64,000 nucleotides of DNA from Nageia nagi (lineage: Eukaryota > Pinophyta), in contig JBITNC010000002.1 of assembly GCA_050084985.1 (NCBI GenBank), positions 9,734,001 to 9,798,000 of the forward strand, in the 5' to 3' direction. The position numbers were made by a program, and so were the translations under genes. The notes under the pieces are model-generated. The model ran no database searches. It was not told where the DNA came from and saw nothing but the letters and a program-made list of their open reading frames with translations. Positions within the stretch are counted from its first letter, which is position 1. Each line of letters starts with the position of its first letter. Shown piece by piece: positions 10,666 through 20,789 of this stretch.

Positions 10666-10836
10666 GAGCTGGTAGACATGTATGCAAAATGTGGACGCGT
10701 AGAGAAGGCACATGAATTGTTTGATAAAATGCCTGATGCAAACACAGTTTCATGGAATGCTATGATGGCAGGATATGCACAAAACAGATATGTTGAAAGG
10801 GTCGTTGAATTGTTTGAAAAGATGCAGACAGGTTGA
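10666..10836 (+). pseudogene. PLS-class PPR protein fragment
   Basis: About 56 codons read ELVDMYAKCGRVEKAHELFD, then KMPDANTVSWNAMMAGYAQN, then RYVERVVELFEKMQ before a TGA. This is the hallmark sequence of plant PLS-type pentatricopeptide proteins, which bind organellar RNAs for editing and processing. Only one and a half repeats remain, where a real gene has ten or more with extra C-terminal domains, so this is a fragment. Its 5' side runs into the start of the PSRP1-like fragment on the other strand within a few dozen bases, an arrangement unlike normal genes and suggestive of capture by a transposon. Confidence 0.8.
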
Positions 10837-10964
10837 CGCGAAATCAAGGGTTGAAAATGTTTCAATTACGATAAATGATTTTCAGCTGATATTGAGCATC
10901 GGATGGAAAAATGAACCTCAAAGGTTCAGAGAGGGAGCACCTTATGGCGTAAATATTAGATAAT

Positions 10965-11095
10965 AGAAAAATTCATTAATAAATATAATTAAAAATCGTA
11001 ACCTTGTGAAATGAGTACTGGGAATATTATGAATTAATTAATTAATAATGTTAAAGTATAATTATTTGATTTGTAGATTTTCTTAATTTTATAAA
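10965..11095. other. AT-rich transition, nothing seen
   Basis: Composition drops back to strongly AT-rich right of the gene-fragment patch. No feature can be supported here. Confidence 0.6.
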
Positions 11096-11510
11096 TTATA
11101 ACATTTGAAAATGTAATTTTTTATTTAATTATATAATAATATAAGTTAAAGATTAAATTAAAAGTACAATTTTTTGTATAGAAATTGTAAATATCTATGA
11201 AGTTATGCATCTACGTAATAAATAGTTTATAAAAAGAAACATAGATAATAATTTTGTAATGCATTGTAGATAAAAAGTGAATCTTGAAAATAATTAATGA
11301 TTAAATAATTATAAAAAAAAACTATAACATTTGAAAATGTATTTTTTTATTTACTTATATAATATAAGTTAAAGATTAAATTAAAAGTACAATTTTTCGT
11401 ATGGAAATTATAAATATATGTGAAGTTATGCATCTACATCATAAATAGTTTATAAAAAGAAACATAGATAATAATTCATGTAATGCATTATAGATAAAGA
11501 ATGGATCTTG
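11096..11510 (+). repeat. direct duplication, period about 227 bp
   Basis: Two copies (about 11096-11290 and 11323-11510) share ACATTTGAAAATGTA, AGTTAAAGATTAAATTAAAA, AAGTTATGCATCTAC and AAAGAAACATAGATAATAAT in the same order. A more diverged relative may sit at about 13860-14090. Confidence 0.85.
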
Positions 11511-11519
11511 AAAAGGATG

Positions 11520-11580
11520 TGCACCCATGTGTGTGTGGGTGGGTGTGTGTGTGTGAATGTGCACCCGCACATGTGTGTGA
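11520..11580 (+). repeat. GT-rich simple repeat
   Basis: Interrupted (TG)n / GGGTG tract between GCACCC words. Confidence 0.85.
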
Positions 11581-11647
11581 ACAAATGTAAATAAAATGTA
11601 ATTTTTAATTTTTTTTGTAATGATACAAGTTTCATTTATCAATAACT

Positions 11648-11727
11648 ATCAAAATGAAACTAAGATTAATTATTATATTCATATATTATCAAAATGAAAC
11701 TAAGATTAATTATTATATTCATATATT
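11648..11727 (+). repeat. perfect 40-bp tandem duplication
   Basis: The 40-base unit beginning ATCAAAATGAAACTAAG occurs twice back to back (11648-11687, 11688-11727) without a difference, so the duplication is recent. Confidence 0.93.
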
Positions 11728-11735
11728 ATTATTCT

Positions 11736-13320
11736 TGCTCAAATATTGAAAAATAAATAAAAAAAATCATTTGAAAATTGAAATGCATATCATGAAATGA
11801 ATATTTTTTTTCAAATTTTCTAATTATATCAATATTTAAGAATACAATGGTTTATTTTATGATAATACGTAGTTCTTCACACAAAGTACAATGCATTTAA
11901 TTATATATTGAATTTTAAAGTCAAAGTATTTATTAATGTATAGAGAACTTATTGAGCACATATTAAAATTCTCACAAACATTTTACCAGTATCTTCTCAT
12001 ACTTGAGTAATAGTTTATATATCAAAAACTCTAAATCTTGATGGAATGACTAATATTCACATTTTCATGTTCTTTGCTCACCAATAAAAAGTATTAAATT
12101 ATCATAAGTTTTAGCATAAGAATGAGAGGTTATATATTTTTGAATTCATATACATCATTGTGAAAATAATTTGTTATTTGTTAATGTAACTTTCAAATGA
12201 CTCTCTTTCATATGTAATGATATCCTTCAAATGTTTATTAAGTCTTTTTTCCTCCTTTTTGAATTGGGAAAATTCTTTAAAAAGTCTATAACATATAATA
12301 TTAACAATGTTAGAATAAAATACATTAATAATCTATTATTGTATATTCAATCAATTAATAAATCTTTTGTTTATGTTAATGTCTAATTATTACAGTCATG
12401 TGTTTTTTTTATTAGTAAATAGGTGGTAAGTTCTCAAGATTTGATCTAGATAGGTTTGAAGTTCAAATCCCTATAGCTCCTCAATAGCCTCTGCTAAAAA
12501 TGACCCCTTTTGGGGAATCAAACCTAAGTCGTTAGACCCCACGATGGAGTTATAGTCATATGTTTTTATTCTTGATCAAATATTCAAATAAAAATAATAA
12601 AATCATTTGAAAATTAAAATGCATATCCTTAAACTAATAATTTTTTCAATATTTCTAATTATATCAATATTTAAGATGCAAAAGGTTTATTTTATGATAA
12701 TATAGAATTTATCTCAGCAAGTAAAATACATTTAATTATATATTAAATTTGAAATTCAAAGTATTTATAGATGTATAGAGTTTATAGAGCACATATTAAA
12801 ATTCTCATAAAAGGTTTAGCAATATCTTATCCTACTTGAGTAATAATTTGTATATCAAAAATTATAAATCTTGATGGAATGATTTATGTTCACATTTTCA
12901 TGTTGTTCGTTCACCTACAAAAAGTATTAAATTATCATAAGTTTTACCATAAGAATGAGAGGTAATAAAATTTTGAATTCATATACATTATTATGAAAAT
13001 GATTTGTTACTTGTTAATGTAACTTTCAAATGGCTCTCTTTCATATGTAATGGTGTCCTTTAAGCACTTATTAATTCATTTTTCTTTCTTTTTAAATTTG
13101 ACAAAGTCTTCAAAAACTATTAAATTATCATGAATTTTATCATAAGAATGAGAGGTAATAAAATTTTGAATTCATGTACATTATTGAGAAAATCATTTGT
13201 TACTTATTAATGTGACTTTCAAATGGCTCTCTTTCATATGTAATGATGTCCTTTAAGTACTTATTAATTCTTTTTTCCTCCTTTTCAAATTAGTCAAAGT
13301 CTTCAAAAAGTTAATAATAT
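11736..13320 (+). repeat. compound duplication: two 540-bp copies plus a 200-bp partial copy
   Basis: Copy 1 (about 11736-12290) and copy 2 (about 12570-13105) share ordered blocks such as AATCATTTGAAAATT, AATTATATCAATATTTAAGA, AGAGCACATATTAAAATTCT, TCTTGATGGAATGA and CTCTCTTTCATATGTAATG. The last 200 bases are repeated a third time (about 13113-13320). No coding content. The SINE-like insertion at 12414 lies between copies 1 and 2. Confidence 0.88.
12414..12553. mobile_element. SINE-like insertion
   Basis: A 140-base block of less AT-biased sequence is flanked by near-identical direct repeats (AGTCATGTGTTTTT at 12394-12407 and AGTCATATGTTTTT at 12554-12567), as a target-site duplication would be. 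Inside are two sequences like RNA polymerase III box B: GTTCAAATCCC on the plus strand and GGTTTGATTCCCC on the minus strand. A box A is not clear, so the orientation and family stay open. Confidence 0.5.
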
Positions 13321-14515
13321 ATGATACTACCAATGTTAGTGCAAAATATAATAATAATCATTATTATATATGGTTTTTTTTATAATTTATTAGACATTAA
13401 CATAAATAAAAAATTTATTAATTAATTAAATACTAAGTATGTGATATATTAATAATATAAGTAAATAATATTTATGTAAGAAAATTGAAAATATTTAATA
13501 AATTGAAAAATGTTTAAGTAGTAACACATGTTTGTTAAATAGAATGTATATTTTTGTAATCATGGTGGAGAATACTTGAATAGTATTCCATGACTACATA
13601 TGAATAAATAATAAAATTGTGTGCTCAAGAAACATTTTCGTAGTCAAGTGAGAATTTTTTTATTTCAAAATAGAAATAGAAATTCAGTATTCTTTATTCA
13701 ATAAATATTTTATTTAAGAAATATTTAATCACATGATATTTAAGTAGTAGTTAATATTTTTATTTATTGATAGTTAGTTTAATAACATGTTCTTATATTC
13801 GAATAACATTTTGAAAATCATTGTTAATGATAAATTTTTCATTTTAAATTAATTATTTAATAACATAAATTAAATATTGATTTGAAAGTATAATTTTTGT
13901 GTGAAAAGTGTAAATGTACATATTTTTATGCATGTACATGATATTGTTTGTATAAAAATGAAGCATATACAGTAATGGTAGGATATGATTTTAAATTTAA
14001 TTAAATTATAATTTTTCAATTAAAATTTTAAATTTATTTTAAGGAATGTATCATACATAAACAATTGATCCTAAAAAGGAAGCGTAGATAATAATTGTAT
14101 TTAAGAACTTTTAAATTTAATCAAGATATTTTTTTCCATATGTTTTGAAGCTTATAATAACTGTATTCATGTGTCATGATTTGATAATGAAATCAAATGT
14201 TCCTTCTTTTTTTACAATGAATGACATTTGGGTTGAGTTACATATGTGCATATCTCTAAAATGTGAAACTAGGGTTTATATGTAGACATAATAGTCCACA
14301 AACTCTTGAGATGGATATGAAAGCAAGTCCTTATCAATCAATGTTGTGAAAATCAATTATTGCTCTTTCAAGTGGAAGGCCTTATGATTTATTTATTTTC
14401 AAGACCCATGCCATTTTGAGTGGGATTTTACATCATTGACCATGACTTAAAAGGTAAATGGGTGGAAGCAAGAAGATGGGTCCACTTAAAGAGGAAGTGT
14501 AAAGTAAAAATTTGA
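13321..14515. other. AT-rich DNA, no gene seen
   Basis: Very AT-rich sequence with weak similarity to the 11.1-11.5 kb duplication around 13.86-14.09 kb. I see no supported gene. Confidence 0.6.
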
Positions 14516-14534
14516 GGTTGGAAAAATCAGGATC

Positions 14535-14665
14535 CTGATATTTTGAGACCCCCATCCTAAGAGATATCGAGATTCTGATATAGGCTCATCAACTAAGCCT
14601 AGATCAAGATCTTGATATTTTAGAATCTTGATATTTCAAGATCTTGAAATATTGGGATCCTTATT
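14535..14665. repeat. cluster of GATC-centred palindromes
   Basis: AGGATCCTGATATT, GATCAAGATCTTGATATT and CAAGATCTTGAAATATT occur within about 130 bases. They are short self-complementary words with GGATCC or AGATCT centres that can pair with one another. Origin unknown. Confidence 0.6.
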
Positions 14666-14669
14666 CATG

Positions 14670-16840
14670 AAACTTAAATATCATGATGTAGGCCACGATG
14701 TGCACCCCCATCCATCCCTAGAACTAGTGAGCTACATTTTCAAGATCTTAATTTTAGTGGTCCTACTAAATTCTACATTTTAATTTACCCTACATTATCT
14801 AGGTTAGTTTAGGATATCATGGCCATTATTTTTTGGTTAAATATCATGTTTACTTATATGTATTGTTTACAACCCTTGAATTATTTTTTGGTTAAAAAAT
14901 CCATTTTATTGTTGAATTATTTCCTTTATTCTTGCAAGAAAATGGAAATTGAATGCATTAAGATGGAAAATAGAACCCTTTATTTCCTTCTCAATATAAA
15001 GCAACCCGACAACACAGTTCAAGTTTGAAGCAAAAAAAAAATTAAAAAATTAATGTATCAACTACTTGTTTTAAACCTTTATAAGTAAACATATTCTTTG
15101 ATAAGATGTTATAACAATGACTAGGTGTATCAACAACATATTTTAGACCTTCGAGCAATGGATTTCATACTTGTTTTAAGGCTACCTACTTACAACCAAT
15201 GAAACATTTTTTTCTATAAATCCTTTTCTCTCAAAGTTTACCCTTAGGTAACCACCTCAAACACATGGATATTTCCAATCCCTTATATCCCTTTTATCAT
15301 GCTCCTAAGGATGTTAAACATCTATTTTGAAGTTGTATTGGAGCTTATGATTTCTAGCATTAGTTTATTTCTAACTTTTCTTTCTTAATTAGTTTCCATG
15401 GTCATAAAGCCTTATTTTAGATACATAAGACTTCCCATCCTCATTTATGGAGGAATGGCATTTGTTCTAGATTGGCATCATTTTAATATTTGAAAATCAA
15501 GGAATGAGATACTTTTTTTCTTCTTGTAATCCTATTTCTTATAATATTTCTAATAAGGTTTCTATTATATATAATGTCCTTATCTAGATATTAGTTTAGA
15601 GTAATAAGGTGGCTATAGAGCTTAAACAACTATAGATGTTCATTAACCATTTTGGTAAAACTCCTTCTATTATGAGTAGTGTCCCACTAGATTATTCCTT
15701 TAAGGATAAATCCTACTCCTTCCATTTTTTTAATCCTACGCTATGTAGCCATTCTAAATCTCCAATCAATCTTGATTGACATGACCATTCTAGATCTCAA
15801 ATTGATCCATGCTCTCAATCACCATGACCTACTTTACCTCTAAGCTCAATGTGGCTCATCATTCATGTGGTAAGTATAGTTCTCCTAAAAATATTTTCAC
15901 ATTAGGAAAAGTTGAAAAGAGGTAGACCAAGGTATATGATGAGTAATAATTATTACCTAGGTAAATAATCATATATCTATTAGTTTAAAATAAAAAAGAT
16001 ATTCAAGATAAAATACCAAATAATCATTCACTCCACTCTGAGTATTCTTTTTATAAATGATAATTATAAGTAATGTTGTATATCTATAGCATAGTCAATT
16101 GCATATGGTAAGCTAAATAATGAATACAAATTAGAAAAACCTCTACTCTTTTAGATGTTTATGAAAAAATACATTGGAATGTTAAGATGATAAAGAACCT
16201 TTATCCATATTTGTAACATCTATTTGACATCTTATATCATCATCTTAGACATTTTTTAGCTTCTTATAATTATTTTTGTACATTAGACTATAGTTGTACC
16301 AATTTATATAATTATCTAATGAGATAATGACAAAGTGTAAGAGATTCCTTAACATGTAACTATAAGAGAATACAATATTTAATGTGTTTAACATGTAATC
16401 TTATATATGTCATGTAGTGTATTCAAATTTGAAGTTGATTGGAATAAAGAAAATCATTATTGATCCAAGTTACTCATGTTATTTTTTGTTGTACATTTTA
16501 GTTTTTCTAATAAAGAAAGATGATAATTTTTAGAGCTTGCATATTTTGAAATTTATAACTCTTTTTCTTGTGTATCTAATCTTATTAGGAACCTTTCTTC
16601 ATATAGATTCCAACAATATAATATTTATCCATATCTAGGTAGATTTGGTATAATTAATTCATTTTATTATGCATTGATTTAATCTAATATGTTTTATCAT
16701 AGTTATGTATTATGCTTTAGTATTCTATTATTCAAATTATAATATTTATTTGATATTAGGTCTTTGTTTAGTTGGAAGGTTAGAGTCACATGCATGTACT
16801 TGTTCATAATTTATCAAATTATTTTTTGAGTTCTTTTATA
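14670..16840. other. AT-rich DNA, no gene seen
   Basis: Long AT-rich stretch. An open frame at 14819-15028 has low-complexity composition and no domain. Nothing else stands out. Confidence 0.6.
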
Positions 16841-16849
16841 GGTTTATTG

Positions 16850-19140
16850 TTATTTGTATGTAATGTCCAACAACATTAAATCTTTTCAAATCATTGAAGT
16901 TGACTATGAATATTGAAACATTAAAATGAGGACCTTGCTGATGGATAAAGATCTATGGGATGTTGTTATATGCTATTTTTCTAGTTAAACATATGTGATA
17001 TCCCATTTATAAGTTCTATTATTATCCAATTTAAATTGAGTTTATTTCTATTGTTATGTTATTGCTAATATTTGCAAGTGCCTTTTTATGATCATGGATG
17101 AGTCATCCCATGAATTTTATCATGTTATATATGAGATATTGGATGAAGTGAACCAAAACATCCCTAAAATTCATTGCCTCCACATGTTGATCCTCTACCC
17201 CCTCCACCCTCTCTACCTCCACCTTGACCCCCACCCATAGGTGTAGATGAGAAATAGTTATGAGATGCTATCACTCATGATATTAATCAATTATAAAATA
17301 ATACATCACATCCATAGTATGCATAGTTACCTGAGCCATGTTATATGATTTACATCTTTGATGAAAAACATAGTTGATACTATTAGGAGTGTTGATGGGG
17401 ATATGTATGGTTTCAAGGAATGGAGATACTGCATGAGAGAGCATTATTTAGATGGTATCTCCACTCGAGAGGTAAACAAGTTAGGTATTATTAAAGCTAC
17501 CCTTGCTCCACACTTCATTGATCCATCTACTAGAAAACCGATCCCACCTAATAAAAAATGAATTCCCTATGATTGGTGCACCCATCCTATGATTGTTGAA
17601 AGTTTTGGGATTGGTGGTAGATGATGCTTGATAAAATACCACATTCAAATTTTGATGTCCCTTTGTATTTTTGGAAAAAAAATATGCTAAGTGTGTATTA
17701 AGAAAATATGTTAATTATTTTGACATGAGATGTAATCAAGAGATTGGTCATGGCTCAGGGAAATATATAACTAGGGTATGGGTCAACTCGTTAATCTTGC
17801 ACAACTAATCCCTCCTCTTAATCCTTATATTCCTACCCCATTTTTTCATAAGGCAATTATTTCAACATTGGGAGCATTAAGTCAAGTGATCCAAACTCTC
17901 ACTGAATAAGCTACCCATTTGGTAGCTAATGTTAGTGAGCCTTGATATGATACCGGAGTTAATGGAGTTGCACCTCATTTTTGCTAGAGTTATGGTTGTA
18001 TATGTGTTGACACCCCTTCAGCTGATCATGAAATATCTTATACAAAGATGATGTTAATGGATAACATCAACCTTGCTAGTAGAGAGGTACATTTACCATA
18101 TTTTTAGTGCATTTAATGTATGTAATGTGTATTTCTTAAATTAATTTGAATTATATATATCCTTAATTTAAATTTTAAATACCTTTATATTTTTTATCAT
18201 AGATGATGGAAGCCTCTACTTTAGGTGCATCTCATAGAGATTTTATGACATGAACTTTTAGATCTATGACCACACCTTATGAGCTAAAAAACCAAGTTTA
18301 ATAATTTCCATGTTAATTTTTTAAGATATTATTGGCATCTAAATATGTACATGTGTATGCTAAAAAAAAAATTCCTATTGTAGGTAGATGTCCATCCTAA
18401 GATTACCACATTTGACTGATAAGAGGGCATGTTGATGGTTCAGACTTCATCATCCACCACTCCACAAGTTGTCACTCAGATGTTTGCTTCATTTCAATTA
18501 GTGTTTTTTAAATGTATTATTATGTTTATGTATGAAATTTGTAGATCTTAAATAATTCCATGTTAATTTTGTTAGATATTATGTGAATGTGTATGCTGAA
18601 AAATAAATTTCTATTCCTAGTAGGTGTACATCCTAAGATGATAACATTTGACCAATGAGAGGACATGTCTATGGCAGAGCCTTTAACATCCACCACTCCA
18701 CATTTTTTCACTTAAATGTCTACTTTATTTTAGATATTTTTTAAAATGCATATTAATGTGTATATATGCAATTTGTAGCTATTAAAAATCTATATCCATT
18801 TAAAAATATTTATTTTATTCAATAGTTCTTGATTTGATCTTGTAGGATAATATTTCTCATGCATTTCATATCAATGATATCAATACATGGTTTGCACAAT
18901 AGGATATAGTTATCGGGGAGGATCTCAGTAGCATGATATGGTAATATTTATGTTCATTTTTTAAACTTGTAGATAGATTAAATTTGTTTTATTAAATATT
19001 TAAAGGAATTACAAATATGAATGATAATATACACTAACTTAAGCTTATTTGTGGTATACATCATAGAGCATCTGTATCAGTTGAAAAGAGGAGGAGGATT
19101 GATGATGGAGATACATCTAGTCTTAGATAGATAGATGTAG
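16850..19140 (+). pseudogene. exon-like relic with a Gag-like piece (weak)
   Basis: Several islands look like decayed exons beginning after TAG acceptor-like sites. About 16868-16975 reads FQIIEVDYEY, a stop, then NIKMRTLLMDKDLWDVV, which resembles the N-terminus of plant Copia Gag. Positions 17358-17561 form a 67-codon open frame (MYGFKEWRYCMREHYLDG, TLAPHFIDPSTRKPIPP) that I do not recognise. Later islands include 18205-18295 and 19064-19120 (SVEKRRRIDDGDTSSLR). Whether these belong to one gene is unclear. It may be a domesticated Gag-like gene, a decayed retroelement, or unrelated pieces. Confidence 0.3.
18293..18780 (+). repeat. tandem duplication, period about 240 bp
   Basis: Two adjacent copies (about 18293-18540, 18541-18780) share AATTCCATGTTAATTTT-like, CATCCTAAGAT, ACATTTGAC and CATCCACCACTCCACA words in order. 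Both contain an exon-like section after a TAG with a T-rich tract, as though an exon and its intron were duplicated together. Confidence 0.75.
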
Positions 19141-19229
19141 GATTGATTATGTAGTTGTTGTTTATGTATAGTAGTTGTAGATCATAATATATGTATATGA
19201 AAATTGAACATTATTATGGAATTTATTAT

Positions 19230-19885
19230 GGAATTTAGGATATTATTTTTATGATGTTGTTATGTTATTATTTTGGAATTTATACATTGTTATATTGTGG
19301 ACTTTGGACATTGTTATTGTGAACTTTGGACATTGCTATTGTGCACTAGATGCTCTTATGACATGGACTACATGAACTTTGGGCACATGTTATTATGATA
19401 TTGTTATGTACTTTTTCACATAATGATTACAATATTTTTATGTTGTCATGTATTTTTCACATAATAGTTATAATGTTGTTATGTGTTTTCATCTCGCCTA
19501 ACAACTAAATAACAAGTTTACTAAATAATAAGTTTACAAAGTTTATGAAGTTTATAAAGTTTATAAAGATTAATGCAAAGTTTATAAGTTTACAAATTAT
19601 AATTACATAACAAGTTTACAAATTTACAAGTTGTAATATATATTACTAAACAACAAGCGTAAAATAGGTCTATAATTACATAACAAGTTTACAATTATTG
19701 TAAGATTACAAGTTTACAAATGTTGTAATATATATTACTAAAAAACAAGTTTACAAATAGAAGTACTTTAAAGTTGTACTATATACTATTAAACAATAAG
19801 TTTACAATTTTTATACTTACATTCCAAGTAGTTTACAATTTTTATACATATAACAAGTTATTTCAAATGACTATAAATAATTGTA
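19230..19885 (+). repeat. AT-rich short-period repeats
   Basis: From 19230 there are repeats of the type GGACTTTGGACATTGTTATTGTG; from 19500 repeats of AACAAGTTTACAA and TTGTAATATATATTACTAAA, with one longer period of about 72 bases at 19599 and 19671. No coding content. Confidence 0.7.
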
Positions 19886-20460
19886 AAAGAGAATTTCAAG
19901 TAGCTAAGCCCTTAGACTATTATACTATGGTGTGATGAAGTGAGGGGAATGTCCCCAATCATAGGAAGCCATTTTAGAAGCAACATAAATAGTCCTATCC
20001 ACTTCATATTATTTCTTTCATCTCTTGAGTACATCCTTTCATTGCTTAGATCTAGTCCACTACTTTTTGTTTAGACTTTCATGTTTAAAGAAAAATTAAT
20101 AGTTGTAAGCTAACTAAAATAAGTAACTACTCATACTCAAATAAAATAAGATAACTAAAATAAGATTTAACATCATATCTTTCGAGTACATACTCATGTT
20201 TCTTGAGTACAAGTTTACAATTATTATAAGATAACTAAAATAAGCTTTGATGATTTTAATATGGATCTTAATTGTATTAAAAATAATTATTTAAATGCAA
20301 AACTGATATATTTATATCTTAACAAACTTTGATACATCCTATAAACCAATAAGTAAATACAAATTTTTCCCTACTTGATCAATAAGTAAATAAAAAAAGG
20401 TTTAAAAAATTGAGAAATCTTTAATTCACAAAAAGGTTTACAAAAAGTGTACAAAAAGTA
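19886..20460. other. AT-rich spacer, nothing seen
   Basis: No supported gene or repeat structure beyond general AT-richness. Confidence 0.55.
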
Positions 20461-20533
20461 TGTCATATATGGAAATCAAACCCACAACCATGTGGTTAAA
20501 AGTCACACACTCTACCAATTGAGCTAAGATAGC
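20461..20533 (-). tRNA. tRNA-Lys(UUU)-like sequence, degraded
   Basis: Read on the minus strand, TTAGCTCAATTGGTAGAGTG gives the D-arm with box A, and GGTTGTGGGTTTGATTTCC gives the variable and T-arm with box B. The anticodon loop is CTTTTAA with anticodon UUU, and four of five anticodon-stem pairs hold. The acceptor stem (GCTATCT against the 3' ATATGAC end) pairs poorly and the T-stem is weakened by C-to-T changes. It is probably a tRNA pseudogene or the head of a tRNA-derived retroposon rather than a working tRNA gene. Confidence 0.6.
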
Positions 20534-20765
20534 TGAGGGGAAGGACAGTTGAAGTGGTGAAGGGGAAGGGGAAGTGGAGATGAAGGGGTGAAGGGGAGAA
20601 GGGGAAGGGGAAGTGGAATGAAGGGGTGAAGGGAAGAAAGGGAAGGCAAAGTGGTGATGAAGAGTTGAAGGGGATAAGGGGAAGGGAAGTGGAGATGAAG
20701 GGGTAAAGCGATGAAGGATAAGGGGAAGTGGAGATGAAGGGGAGGAGGAGAAGGGAAGATAAACC
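20534..20765 (+). repeat. 38-39 bp GA-rich minisatellite
   Basis: Units start with GTGGAGATGAAGGGG-like sequence at 20574, 20613, 20651, 20689 and 20728, at intervals of 39, 38, 38 and 39 bases. An open frame of Pro, Leu, Phe and Ser on the other strand is only a by-product of the repeat. The array abuts the tRNA-Lys-like sequence. Confidence 0.9.
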
Positions 20766-20789
20766 TACTTGTATTTTTTAGCAACCGAT

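Noticed and set aside
11439-11642. Minus-strand frames with His-Thr repeats
   Set aside because: Produced by the GT-rich simple repeat at 11520-11580.
14819-15028. Plus-strand 69-codon frame
   Set aside because: AT-rich, low-complexity composition; no similarity recognised and no gene context.
20524-20784. Minus-strand open frame of 86 codons rich in Pro, Leu, Phe and Ser
   Set aside because: It is the complement of the GA-rich minisatellite; the period explains the composition.
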